Origin: Campylobacteraceae bacterium
Lineage (GTDB): Bacteria; Campylobacterota; Campylobacteria; Campylobacterales; Sulfurovaceae
Length of the DNA: 42,881 nt
Assembly: GCA_027068975.1 (NCBI GenBank)
Contig: JALXFN010000123.1
Location: 1 to 42,881 of the forward strand
Direction of reading: 5' to 3'
Made by a program: the position numbers and the translations under genes. Within the stretch, counting starts at the first letter, position 1, and every line of letters begins with the position of its first letter. Of this stretch, positions 23,260 to 31,858 are shown piece after piece. The notes beneath the pieces are model-generated. The model had not been told where the DNA came from. It saw nothing but the letters and a program-made list of their open reading frames with translations, and made no database searches.

Positions 23260-25497
23260 ATGCAAAAACTAATTTCCTTTACTTTTATACTACTCTTTCT
23301 TCATGCCTGTGGTGGAGGAGCAAGTCAACATGAACCTCGTGAAGAGAAAACACTCTACTTTGTAGATGCTCCAACAAATGGCATCGACTATGCTTGTGGT
23401 GAACGAAAAGGAGTGACCAAAACCTATACTCAAAATGGCATAACCAAACATGGGCTTTTAAAGTGCATCTACTCTCCTATTACTTTCTCTTTGGGAACAT
23501 TAACCTTAGGTAGCATTGACAACATAGTGCATGAACAGACCATCTACCCTCAAAGTTTGGTCAACTCTTTTAATGGTAACTTTAACAACGAAGAGGTACT
23601 TAAAATAGCCATACTGCTACAATCTTTAGATGACAAAAGTAACCCAGACCATATTAACATTCCTCAAAGTACTAAAGATAAAATCAACCTAACAAGTTTA
23701 AAAGAACTAAGCATAGAGCAGTTAAATGAAGCCATTATCAAAATGGGTTTTACTCCTGTTAGCAAAGATGAAGCTCGTATACACCTCATCTTAAACTCAG
23801 AAAATGTACAGAGTGGAAAACCAAAAGTTGAGCCTTTTGAAGAAGAGATTTCCAATGAATTGACCGTAGGAAGCTACATAGGAGAGCTAACTATTGACAA
23901 AGGTGATGGTACACTTATCTACCCTTTTCTTTTAGAGGGCGAGGGTAAAGAACATTTTTTACTTAACAACAAAGGAAAGCTCATAGTTACCAAAAGCTTT
24001 ACTACTGCAGAGACTTTTAACCTTAAAGTAACTGTAAGTAATGAGTTTGGCTATACAACTGTACCTCTTAACATTCACGTAAAAAACTCAGGCAAAATCG
24101 GAAAAGCCCAAATGGGACGGCTTAAAGGAGCTACCGTTAAACTTTTTAAACTGAACAGTGATGGTACGCAAGAGCTACTAGCTACAGAAACTACAAAAAG
24201 CAAAGGTAACTTCAACCTCATAGGAAATTTTGACCTACATACAGAGCTACTTGAAGACCATAGTTTTTATGTTTACGAAATAAGTGATGGTATAGATATA
24301 GACAGCGATGACAATGGAAAAGAAGACCCAAAATCTACAATAAATCATGGAAAACTTCACCTCATAAGCAAAGGTATTTGGATAAAAAATGCAAACTATA
24401 AAATACGTGTTACACCACTAAGTGAGATGCTCTATAGTTATCTGAAAAGAGATGAATTTAATGATTTAGAGAAGCTAAAAACCTATTCACAAATTTTATT
24501 AAAGGAGAGTTTAGACCAAGATAGAGAGATTGATGCCCGAGATATTATGCTCTTTAACCCAGTAAAAGATAAAGAGCTACTCTACCCTACATTGACATAT
24601 AATAACAGCTATAGCAATATTACTCAACAGATAAGAAATGGAAACTCTAATTACAAAAACACTATTTTCAATGCTTATATTGTTGAGTCTTTTCAAGCCA
24701 ATGCCATAGAGATAGTCGGTTCAAGCATCTACACCATTGATATGTTAGGAAGTGGTGAATTTAACATTTATGACCTAGAGACAAAAGCAAAGATAGGAGG
24801 AGTAAAACTGCCTAATGCACCCTTTGATGAAGATACACATGTACTTTATGTTAATTTATTGCTTAGTGAAGCTAGAATTTCTAGTTTAAGCGAATGGTCT
24901 TATGAACTTTTTATTAACAATCAATCTAAACCTGTTTTAGATGGTGAACCAAGTATGAAAGAAGCGTTAATTTCAGGAAACTTTAGTCGTACAACTTTGG
25001 GGAAAAGTAGCATCTCAACTTTTTTTGGTCAAGATAAAAAAACACATCTATATAACCTCATTGACAATGAAGGTGAAACTCAAACTATTAGATTTTTCTA
25101 TGTAGATAAACTCAATAGTTTTTATCAGTTTGAATTTGACTCACAGCTCAAAAATATTGAAAGCTTATGGGTGAATGGCAACTACCTCTATGTTATAGGT
25201 GACCATAAAATGCATATTTTTAAAGAGACAAACAGTGAAGCGACATTGAGTAAAGTATATGATAAGCATATAGTTTCAGGAGACATTTTAGGTATTGAAA
25301 ACAACATACTCTATGTGCTAAAAGAAAAACTGCTAACACTTTATGACATTGGTTCAGCCCTCAATCCAAAAATTATAGAAACTATAACTGTTCCTTTTAC
25401 TTATAAACTTGGCATCAAAACCCATAATAAGTACATTGTCACTGACTCTCAAATACTAGACATTAACGCTTTAAGAGCCTCTAAAATCGCCAAGTAA
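23260..25497 (+). CDS. Lipoprotein with YYVD-type N-terminal and cadherin-like domains
   Basis: This 745-residue protein has lipobox LHAC (Cys17). Residues 31-80 (YFVDAPTNGIDYACG) match the N-terminal domain of the lipoprotein at 36512-38278, a domain common in exported proteins of this group. Residues about 205-275 look cadherin-like (YIGELTIDKGDGTLIYPFLLEGEGKEHFLL). A carboxypeptidase-regulatory-like segment follows (GRLKGATVKLFKLNSDGTQELL), with an acidic DIDSDDNGKEDP loop near 350 that could bind calcium. The C-terminal third has propeller-like repeats ending in KYIVTDSQILDI. It lies 83 bases after the regulator gene and is probably in its regulon. Its end overlaps the convergent barrel gene by 17 bp. 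Confidence 0.65.
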   Translation: MQKLISFTFILLFLHACGGGASQHEPREEKTLYFVDAPTNGIDYACGERKGVTKTYTQNGITKHGLLKCIYSPITFSLGTLTLGSIDNIVHEQTIYPQSLVNSFNGNFNNEEVLKIAILLQSLDDKSNPDHINIPQSTKDKINLTSLKELSIEQLNEAIIKMGFTPVSKDEARIHLILNSENVQSGKPKVEPFEEEISNELTVGSYIGELTIDKGDGTLIYPFLLEGEGKEHFLLNNKGKLIVTKSFTTAETFNLKVTVSNEFGYTTVPLNIHVKNSGKIGKAQMGRLKGATVKLFKLNSDGTQELLATETTKSKGNFNLIGNFDLHTELLEDHSFYVYEISDGIDIDSDDNGKEDPKSTINHGKLHLISKGIWIKNANYKIRVTPLSEMLYSYLKRDEFNDLEKLKTYSQILLKESLDQDREIDARDIMLFNPVKDKELLYPTLTYNNSYSNITQQIRNGNSNYKNTIFNAYIVESFQANAIEIVGSSIYTIDMLGSGEFNIYDLETKAKIGGVKLPNAPFDEDTHVLYVNLLLSEARISSLSEWSYELFINNQSKPVLDGEPSMKEALISGNFSRTTLGKSSISTFFGQDKKTHLYNLIDNEGETQTIRFFYVDKLNSFYQFEFDSQLKNIESLWVNGNYLYVIGDHKMHIFKETNSEATLSKVYDKHIVSGDILGIENNILYVLKEKLLTLYDIGSALNPKIIETITVPFTYKLGIKTHNKYIVTDSQILDINALRASKIAK

Positions 25498-26311
25498 CTC
25501 CTGTATAAGTAGAGAAAGACTCCTCTTTAAGCTCTGCTTTTGGTAAACTGTCACCCACACGTGATGTAACAGAGAGTTTGTTAAAGTTGTCTCTCCAAGC
25601 ATCTGCTCGTATGTTTAAAAAAAGCCTATTTGTCACTTTGTAGTTGTACCCTGCACTAAATTTAAATCCTATAGAGTTTGTACTGTCATCAACAAATGAG
25701 TCTTGCAGATTATGGTCTATGGTCTCTGACATCTCTACTTTTGCTCTACTGTAAACAACTCCACTGTTTACAAACCATGAGTCTCTTTTGTTTAACATTT
25801 GACTATAGACCAAAGAGAGTGCCAAACCATCTGTTTGGTACTTAAAATGACTGGCATAGTCGTAAAAAGAGACATAAGCGTCTGAAGAATCAAGTGAAGC
25901 ATACCTATAGATTAGATTTATCTTCCAAACATCATCTGCACTCTCTTTTAGCCTATAGTTAACATACAAAGCAAACTCATCTTTGTCTATATTTGCCTTA
26001 TCATCTAGTGGACTCTGTGTTGTTACCACATACATGTTACTTTTAAGTTCATTGACTAAAAACTTTCCATACACACCCCACAACCATTTATCATAAACAT
26101 AAGAAGCTCCCAAAGTAAACTCTAGTACATCATAATCTATGGCAGAGTCCACTTCGCTTGAGTGTAACTCAACCAAATAAGAGCTATAGCCAATATCGGC
26201 ATGGACTCCAAAACCTTTAACTATGTGTGAGGTATCTTTATAAAACTTATCTTCATAGTTTTGTGCATTTAGACTAAGTGTCAATAAGCAAACAAAATAT
26301 ATTTTTTTCAA
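25481..26311 (-). CDS. Outer-membrane beta-barrel protein downstream of the caspase-like gene
   Basis: This 276-residue protein has a signal peptide (to about NAQN) and about ten to twelve amphipathic strands, for example GASYVYDKWLWGVYGKFLV, VWKINLIYRYASLDSSDAYV and NRLFLNIRADAWRDNF. It ends in STYTGVTWRF, the terminal Phe of an outer-membrane barrel. The start is TTG with AAGGGA upstream, nine bases after the caspase-like stop. The two are almost certainly co-transcribed. It could form the outer-membrane part of a peptidase-linked system. Confidence 0.7.
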   Translation of the reverse strand: MKKIYFVCLLTLSLNAQNYEDKFYKDTSHIVKGFGVHADIGYSSYLVELHSSEVDSAIDYDVLEFTLGASYVYDKWLWGVYGKFLVNELKSNMYVVTTQSPLDDKANIDKDEFALYVNYRLKESADDVWKINLIYRYASLDSSDAYVSFYDYASHFKYQTDGLALSLVYSQMLNKRDSWFVNSGVVYSRAKVEMSETIDHNLQDSFVDDSTNSIGFKFSAGYNYKVTNRLFLNIRADAWRDNFNKLSVTSRVGDSLPKAELKEESFSTYTGVTWRF

Positions 26312-26320
26312 TCTTATCCC

Positions 26321-27199
26321 TTATATTGGTGGTGCAACAGCAACATCTGCTCTTTTAGGAACAAGCCAAATATTCTTCTCTAAGTTCATCTCTTCAGAGT
26401 TGCATTGTCCACGCTCTGTCTCTTTTAGTAAACGTACCCGTACACGTCTAAAAACCTCTTCTATAGGAATCTCTTCATCATCTAAGTAGTTCATAAGAGC
26501 GTAAGCATAAGGGCTATGCTTATCATTATATATACTCCAATCTTTTGCTTTTTGATTACGCCTAGTAGCATAAGAGATAATGGTAGACTTAGGTAGAGTA
26601 GCAGAGTAGTTATTGTCAAGGAGTACATTTTCATCTCTTTTAATTCCATCATCATAACGGATATGTACTGTTCTAAAATTTCCTCTAAAGTTTTTTAAAG
26701 CTTTACTATTCTCTTTCGACTCCATAGCTATATAATGTTTCTGATAATCTCTACAAACATCAAGAGCCACAATATTGTGCCTAGCATTCACCTCTTTTAA
26801 AAAATCATAAAACTTATAAATGCTCACCAAAACTTTTTTCTTGGTATCGGTCATCATCAAATATTGCTCAGAACTGTTTTTTTCTAAAGTATTACCATGA
26901 CCTGCAAAATAGATAAAAACTATAGTGTTTTGAGGTTCTATTTTAGCTTTTAGCTTCTCTAATGCTTGGTTTAACTGATGAAGTGTAACATCTAACTTTA
27001 ACACGACATCAAACCCTATACTCTCTAAAGTTTTTGCTACTCCTTTTGCATCATATATAGGGTTTTCCAACTCATTATTAAAATAGTGCTGATTGCCTAT
27101 AACCAAAGCCACTCGCTTAAGAGGTCTCGCTTCTATATTTGGTTGAGTGGTACAACCAAAGAGCAATAAAACATAAAAAAACATCACTATCTTTAACAT
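26321..27199 (-). CDS. Caspase-fold (C14-like) peptidase lipoprotein
   Basis: This 292-residue protein has lipobox LFGC (Cys16), so it is anchored outside the cytoplasm. Residues 28-70 (RVALVIGNQHYFNNELENPI, then DAKGVAKTLESIGFDV) open a caspase/metacaspase domain. The catalytic His101 lies in YFAGHG and Cys149 in ALDVCRD; both are intact. The usual CRDNP is CRDYQ here. The C-terminal part, with SYATRRNQKA and SPYAYALMNYLDD, is typical of bacterial C14 domains. No extra repeat domain is present. It is followed by a barrel gene and diverges from a small PLTC-motif lipoprotein 60 bases away. Confidence 0.85.
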   Translation of the reverse strand: MLKIVMFFYVLLLFGCTTQPNIEARPLKRVALVIGNQHYFNNELENPIYDAKGVAKTLESIGFDVVLKLDVTLHQLNQALEKLKAKIEPQNTIVFIYFAGHGNTLEKNSSEQYLMMTDTKKKVLVSIYKFYDFLKEVNARHNIVALDVCRDYQKHYIAMESKENSKALKNFRGNFRTVHIRYDDGIKRDENVLLDNNYSATLPKSTIISYATRRNQKAKDWSIYNDKHSPYAYALMNYLDDEEIPIEEVFRRVRVRLLKETERGQCNSEEMNLEKNIWLVPKRADVAVAPPI

Positions 27200-27259
27200 T
27201 TCATTTCTCCTTCCTTAAACTCATGATATAATCATAACATCTTAATTAAGGAGTTATAC

Positions 27260-27748
27260 TTGAAACAACAATCAATTTTTATGGGAATTTTTATAATCTT
27301 TTATACCACAGCTTGTAGCAACACTATAACACCTATGAGAACATCTTTTGTTCAAACACATGGTGGAGGTGGGGGGAATCCAGAAGTTAACCTTAATATA
27401 TGTTTAAGCCTAAAAAACAAAGCAAAATCTCAATGTTTAGACACTATTTTTCCTAATAGTCCAAATATCTTAATATTACCAAGTAATGGAAAACACATTA
27501 AATTAGCAGGAAGAGGTAGTTCTATAGAAAAAAGCGTAGTAACATTAAAAAATGATGATATATTATTGCTAAATATAGAGACTTCAACTGTTAAACTACC
27601 ACTAACATGTAATATTAAAACAGCCAAACTGCTACAAGAGCAAAATAGCCTAGTAGTCAGCATACCTGTAAAAGATATAGACAAAAAAATCACCCTCAAA
27701 AATAGAGAGGGTAAACTGCTCCTCGATTACAGCATAATCAAAGAGTAG
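27260..27748 (+). CDS. Small exported protein with GGNPEV and PLTC motifs (putative lipoprotein)
   Basis: This 162-residue protein starts with TTG preceded by AAGGAG at a six-base distance. The signal ends at YTTACSN, a plausible though imperfect lipobox (Cys19). A Gly-rich stretch runs into GGNPEVNLNIC, a motif also found in the 63-residue protein at 27758. The C-terminal half is beta-rich with KLPLTCNI, resembling VPLTCKV in the small protein after the CHAT gene. It diverges from the caspase-like gene across 60 bases and is tail-to-tail with the 63-residue gene. I do not recognise the family; a substrate, inhibitor or cofactor of the caspase-like protein is plausible inference. Confidence 0.6.
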   Translation: MKQQSIFMGIFIIFYTTACSNTITPMRTSFVQTHGGGGGNPEVNLNICLSLKNKAKSQCLDTIFPNSPNILILPSNGKHIKLAGRGSSIEKSVVTLKNDDILLLNIETSTVKLPLTCNIKTAKLLQEQNSLVVSIPVKDIDKKITLKNREGKLLLDYSIIKE

Positions 27749-27757
27749 AGTAAAAGC

Positions 27758-27949
27758 TTAGTTCTCCTGTAAAATATCTTGAGAACTTTGACATAGACCA
27801 AGAAATCTTTCATAAGGATCACAAATCCCTGAAACCGTTGTTGGATTATTCTGTTTAACAGATACCTCAGGGTTTCCACCTATTGTCGAAGCTGTAGCAA
27901 CAGCACCCAGTACTAAAACAACACTCATAAGTTTCATAAATCTTTTCAT
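27758..27949 (-). CDS. Short exported peptide with GGNPEV motif
   Basis: This 63-residue protein has a clear signal peptide (KLMSVVLVLGAVATA), leaving a mature peptide of about 43 residues. That peptide begins STIGGNPEVSV and has two cysteines (GIC...GLC) that could form a disulfide. The GGNPEV start matches the neighbouring 162-residue protein. It diverges from the regulator gene at 28231, across an operator-like region. No family is recognised; it could be a signalling peptide, a peptidase substrate or an inhibitor. The coding call rests on the signal peptide and shared motif. Confidence 0.55.
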   Translation of the reverse strand: MKRFMKLMSVVLVLGAVATASTIGGNPEVSVKQNNPTTVSGICDPYERFLGLCQSSQDILQEN

Positions 27950-28060
27950 GATTTATCCTTTTAATTAAAATATATGATTAGCTATTTAAGTAATCATAGT
28001 GCTATTTTATTAGGACAGAGGGAAACATGACAGGAACTTAAAAGAAACATTTTAGGGTGT

Positions 28061-28107
28061 TTAGGAAACTTTTTGGAAACTTTGTTTTTACTCTTTTTTA
28101 GTATAAT
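28061..28107 (+). promoter_or_regulatory. Operator and promoter upstream of the 28231 regulator gene
   Basis: TTAGGAAACTT (28061-28071) and TTTGGAAACTT (28072-28082) form an 11-bp direct repeat of a motif different from the TTAGTGTAAAG family. A TATAAT -10 lies at 28102-28107, and a second at 28196-28201. The divergent short-peptide gene starts about 110 bases to the left, so the site could serve both. Confidence 0.45.
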
Positions 28108-28127
28108 AGACTTCTTGCAAAGCTAAC

Positions 28128-28183
28128 TTGGAATCGGAGACTTCCATCCCGAATAAAACGAGGCTAAAGCCATCGGTTCCTAA
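28128..28183. repeat. Degenerate REP-like inverted repeat in the leader of the 28231 regulator gene
   Basis: The left arm TTGGAATCGGAGACTTCC and the reverse complement of the right arm (TTAGGAACCGATGGCTTTAG) share about two thirds of their bases. The right arm contains GGCTTTAGCC, like GGACTTTAGTCC in the pair at 6099-6148. It looks like an old, decayed REP pair, and it would be transcribed from the first promoter. Confidence 0.4.
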
Positions 28184-28230
28184 TTTTTCAAGATGTATAA
28201 TATACTACTCAAATGATGAGGGGGAAGTAG

Positions 28231-29025
28231 ATGAATCATACAACAAAAGATGAATTACAAAATAAACTATTGACAAAGAAACTGAACTATATTATAGACG
28301 AGTATATAGAAGGTGGAAAAGAAGAATTATCTGTTAAAACCTTTGGATATGCAAGACAGAATCAAGTCTCTAACCTATGTTCAGACAACCCTAAATCTAC
28401 CACCATTAAAAAAATTCATATGGAGAGTATTGAAAAGCATCATCAAATTCCCTTAAGTATTTGGGATAACTCACTGGCTTTTGAGAAAGAAAAAATTGAC
28501 CAACTCATTCAAAGTTACAGAGCATCATTAAAAGCAGACAAAATCTCTTTTGATGATGAAGACAGTATCTTCAGTGACAACAAAAAACTCTTTGAAAATC
28601 TAAAAGGTGTTTGGTATGCCTATCTCTACCCTTCTAACCCTAACTCAGCCCAAGAGACAGAAGGCATTTGGATAGTAGAAACCACCATACACGATGACTA
28701 TTCAGTAGTAGACTACTGGGGTAATGCAGCTTATTTAAAGCTTGGGAAAAATCAAAGTCTCATTATCAAAGAACCTTATGAAAACAGTGACTTAACGGTC
28801 ATTCGTTTTTCAAACCGTCATGTGAGTTTTGAGCATTTTCGTTTTACCATTGTCTCAAACCAAAATGGTACAACCGAGGAGATGGTTAATTTTGGTTTTT
28901 ACTCTCGTAAAAAATACTCACCCAAAGAAGCAAAAGAGATTTTAGGAGATATGGAGAAAGTACAACTTAAGCTAAATTCTAGTTTTGAGAAGAGGTTAAG
29001 AGAAAAAGGGGTTGTTCCAAGTTGA
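28231..29025 (+). CDS. HTH regulator with novel C-terminal sensor-like domain, paralog 2
   Basis: This 264-residue likely cytoplasmic protein has WYAYLYPSN (128-136), SLIIKE (176-181) and NFGFYSR (220-226), with the rest of the C-terminal domain closely similar to the protein at 22427. The N-terminal DNA-binding part (about 15-75, ELSVKTFGYARQNQVSNLC and ESIEKHHQIP) is recognisably the same fold but has diverged. This suggests the same signal is read at different DNA sites. It diverges from the short GGNPEV peptide gene and has no gene directly downstream on its strand. Confidence 0.65.
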   Translation: MNHTTKDELQNKLLTKKLNYIIDEYIEGGKEELSVKTFGYARQNQVSNLCSDNPKSTTIKKIHMESIEKHHQIPLSIWDNSLAFEKEKIDQLIQSYRASLKADKISFDDEDSIFSDNKKLFENLKGVWYAYLYPSNPNSAQETEGIWIVETTIHDDYSVVDYWGNAAYLKLGKNQSLIIKEPYENSDLTVIRFSNRHVSFEHFRFTIVSNQNGTTEEMVNFGFYSRKKYSPKEAKEILGDMEKVQLKLNSSFEKRLREKGVVPS

Positions 29026-29066
29026 TATGACCCCTATTCATCCAGACTCCTTTTCTTCTCGTAAGA

Positions 29067-29126
29067 GTTATGACTTTGAAAAGACTACTTGTAGTGTTAG
29101 TTTAGATTTTGAACGGGTTTTTAAGA
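29067..29126. repeat. 60-bp dispersed repeat, copy 2
   Basis: This is the inverted counterpart of 11386-11445, about 57/60 identical. It lies 41 bases after the regulator stop and contains the palindrome ACTACTTGTAGT. In copy 1 the same sequence carries the end of a toxin gene; here the matching reading frame is not part of any gene. It may mark a lost insertion or serve as a recombination site. Confidence 0.7.
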
Positions 29127-29181
29127 GGTTTCGGTAGACATCTTAAGAAACCAGAGACCGTAAAATAAACTATGATATTTT

Positions 29182-29280
29182 TGGAGGCAGAAGGAGAAAA
29201 TGTGAAAACTACCTCCAAAGAATATTCCTAAAAAATACTCTTTGGAGACAGAGAAGTTTATCTATAAACCTTCTCCAACT
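29182..29280. other. Structured non-coding segment
   Basis: CTCCAAAGA (29213-29221) pairs with TCTTTGGAG (29239-29247). AGAAGTTTAT (29252-29261) pairs with ATAAACCTTCT with a one-base bulge. GGAGG near 29183 can pair with CCTCC near 29212, and GGAGAA near 29193 with TTCTCC near 29271. The density of stems suggests a structured RNA or a compact repeat element. No coding frame covers it. Confidence 0.4.
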
Positions 29281-29373
29281 CAACCCTATTTTCAATAAAC
29301 TCACAATAATCATGATTATCATATATTCATCTGTTTGGTACACTTTTTGTTAAAAGATTCTTTTTTGAAATTT

Positions 29374-29409
29374 CTGAGTCGATATAGATTTTTTTCTATA
29401 TAAACTCAG
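29374..29409. terminator. Strong hairpin before the convergent Cys-rich protein gene
   Basis: CTGAGT (29374-29379) pairs with ACTCAG (29404-29409), and ATATAGA (29382-29388) with TCTATAT (29395-29401), leaving a T6 loop. On the + strand CTTTCTTTT follows. It probably ends transcripts from the left and may also act for the - strand operon ending at 29505. Confidence 0.6.
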
Positions 29410-29504
29410 CTTTCTTTTGCTAGTGTTTCTCCAATAGGTATACAAAAGCTAATGCTTTAGAGACAAATAAAAGAGCCAAGAATTCGAGTCAACTCCTATA
29501 ACTT

Positions 29505-30908
29505 TTAGTATATTTTCCAACATTTATCTTTACATTTTCTTTGTGGTGAATTATCCCATATAATACCTCTACCTTCAGTAGACATTCCTTCACACATAGC
29601 TAAACAGCTTTTACGAGCTATACTTTTCTGTTCTTTCATTAATTTTTCTTGTTCTTGTTGCTGTTGATATCTCCTATTTGAGGAACCATTACTATAATCT
29701 GGTGTACTTTTCGTATACCTACTTATCATATGTTTATAACTCCATCCATTATTTAAAACAGTAGCTACTTTTACTGTACCCCTTAATTGTCGTTCTATAT
29801 TTGCTATGTTAGAGGTATCTCCCTTACAGTTATATTTCTCATATGTACCTACACATGTATTTGCCCATAAAAAACCACAAGAAAATTCAGAAGTACTTGT
29901 TGTTCCTGTTGATGTACAAGTAGGTTTTTGAGTCAAACGTATATCTTTATTAGGATACTCTAATGTAATTCCATATGCTTTATCATCATCTTCTATTTTT
30001 CTAATGTTCTTTAATTTCAAATCTTTCAAAACATATTTATATTCAATAGAATTAAAAAAATTACTTGGATTTAAATTTTTTCCAAAGTCAGATAAGCTCA
30101 TTATTGTTTGAGTATAATCTGGAATTAACTCTTGTTTACCAAGTTGAGCCATTTTATTTATCCATTGAGGAACATCTTTAATACCTTTTACGTATGAATC
30201 AAAAAGCTTATCATTTGTCTCTTTTTCTATCCTAGCTATCTGCTCTTTTAATTCTTCTTGTTTGGCTAATAAAACTCCTTTAGAATTATCTACATTAATA
30301 TTATTATTTTGCAATGTATCTATTAAAGACAACGCATAATCATAATTAATATCTGTTTTTGATATACTACTTAATTTATCAAAGAAAAGTGTATAGAATG
30401 CCTTGTAACCAAGCAACTCTTTTGCAGAGTTTGAAATATTGATTGGAGAACTTGCACTCTTATCGGAAAGAGAGACTAGAAGAGTATTTAACTCTTCTGT
30501 AACACTACTATCAATAGGTTCTACATGAACCCTAATTTCATCACTATTTTCGAAAAAAGTAATTTTATTTTGAAATGATTTATCTAAAGTATTCTTACTC
30601 CCTAAATCTATTTCAGTAAACCCTTTTCTCTGCATTACTCCTGAAAAATTTGATTCTGATTTTTCTCCACTTGTGACTTTTTCACAAGTTAAAGCATTAT
30701 ATACGGTTGAAGTTGTTCCATATCTTGAATCTCCAGCATCTATTATGATAAAGCTTTCATTACTTTTTGTATATAGTGATGAGCCTATATAACCTGTCTC
30801 TCTGTCAAATTTACAACTTCCATCATTAAGTCTATCACCATTACCCCATGCATATAAAGCATAAGGTAAAACCACTAAAATTAGAGGCAGAAAATTTCTT
30901 TTTTTCAT
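29505..30908 (-). CDS. Exported Cys-rich protein of unknown function
   Basis: This 467-residue protein has a signal peptide ending near YALYAWG. The middle is helical (about 130-260, with EELKEQIARIEKETNDKLFD as a short coiled coil). The C-terminal third contains many cysteines (SCGFLWANTC, YNC, KSCLAMC, KCKDKC) and a QQQQEQEKLMKEQ segment, suggesting disulfide-stabilised periplasmic or surface structure. I do not recognise a family. It follows the barrel gene by 14 bases in one operon, which diverges from the regulator/CHAT operon, so joint control by that regulator is likely. Confidence 0.6.
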   Translation of the reverse strand: MKKRNFLPLILVVLPYALYAWGNGDRLNDGSCKFDRETGYIGSSLYTKSNESFIIIDAGDSRYGTTSTVYNALTCEKVTSGEKSESNFSGVMQRKGFTEIDLGSKNTLDKSFQNKITFFENSDEIRVHVEPIDSSVTEELNTLLVSLSDKSASSPINISNSAKELLGYKAFYTLFFDKLSSISKTDINYDYALSLIDTLQNNNINVDNSKGVLLAKQEELKEQIARIEKETNDKLFDSYVKGIKDVPQWINKMAQLGKQELIPDYTQTIMSLSDFGKNLNPSNFFNSIEYKYVLKDLKLKNIRKIEDDDKAYGITLEYPNKDIRLTQKPTCTSTGTTSTSEFSCGFLWANTCVGTYEKYNCKGDTSNIANIERQLRGTVKVATVLNNGWSYKHMISRYTKSTPDYSNGSSNRRYQQQQEQEKLMKEQKSIARKSCLAMCEGMSTEGRGIIWDNSPQRKCKDKCWKIY

Positions 30909-30922
30909 AAGTTTCTATTTCC

Positions 30923-31564
30923 TTAAAATTTCATACCAAATAAAATACTTCCAACAGTATCTTCACTTGTCTCTGCTTCTCCAACAATATCTATTTTCTC
31001 TACTTCAACTCTAGCAAAGAAAATACCTCCTGTCGTTTCATCAGTTTGATACTCTATATATGCACCTACTCCATTTTCTAAATCATGTTTTTTGTAACCA
31101 TCTGCTTTTAGTTCATCTGATTGAACTTCATCAATATAAAGTGCTTTGGAGACTCCAAGAGAAAGAGCTTTCCCTTTCTCTCCAAATCTAAAAACTGTAC
31201 CACCATACATAGTTACTTGCTTTAAACCTGCATAATATGTTGTTTTTCCTGAGTTACTTGAAGAACTACTCATTCCTGTATTATACTTACCGTTAATACC
31301 TACTTCTACATCAAAAAAATTCCGAATAGGATTAAATAAACCATATAATCCACCTTCTAATAAAAATCCCTGTATCTTAGTATCTCCATCTCCACCTATT
31401 CTTCCTTGATAACCAATTCCTGCTGAATATCCTAAACGAAACCTAGATGATACTGTACCTGCTGAAGCTCCTTTAAGTTCATCAGTCATAGAACTTTCAG
31501 CACTCAATGGTTGAGTAACCAATAATGTTGCACAACAAACAGCACCTAAAATAAATTTTTTCAT
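30923..31564 (-). CDS. Small outer-membrane beta-barrel protein (module with the Cys-rich protein)
   Basis: This 213-residue protein has a signal peptide (to about LSAES). Alternating strands follow: RFRLGYSAGIGYQGRIG, GFLLEGGLYGLF, FDVEVGINGKYNTG, TYYAGLKQVTMYGGTVFRFG, GGIFFARVEVEKIDI. It ends in SILFGMKF with a terminal Phe. It resembles other small barrels in this window in size and position, that is, next to and divergent from an HTH-sensor regulator. It is the first gene of the operon with the 467-residue protein. Confidence 0.7.
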   Translation of the reverse strand: MKKFILGAVCCATLLVTQPLSAESSMTDELKGASAGTVSSRFRLGYSAGIGYQGRIGGDGDTKIQGFLLEGGLYGLFNPIRNFFDVEVGINGKYNTGMSSSSSNSGKTTYYAGLKQVTMYGGTVFRFGEKGKALSLGVSKALYIDEVQSDELKADGYKKHDLENGVGAYIEYQTDETTGGIFFARVEVEKIDIVGEAETSEDTVGSILFGMKF

Positions 31565-31858
31565 ACTCCACTCCTATACTAATTTTTGATTAACAAAACT
31601 AAACTCTAAAGATTAATTTCTATACATCAAGTATAAACAAAATAACATCAACAAATCAAAAATAATACCTGTAAAAAGCATGTAAGATAGATGTATATGA
31701 TTTTTACATAGTAAAGTACAACATTAATAATTATTTAATGTTATGGAAAACAACATATAACTTTCACTAAAAATTTAACTGATATATCTCAAATCTATAA
31801 AATAAAGTTAAATTGAGTTAGAATCCTATTCTAGCATCAACTTAAAAGGAGTTTTACA
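31565..31858. promoter_or_regulatory. Divergent promoter region of the barrel operon and regulator/CHAT operon
   Basis: This AT-rich stretch of 294 bp holds both promoters. A unit TTAGTGAAAG lies on the - strand at 31761-31770, matching the operator family seen at 22216 and 38346, but only one clear copy is present. An AAAGGAG ribosome-binding site precedes 31859. Confidence 0.4.
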
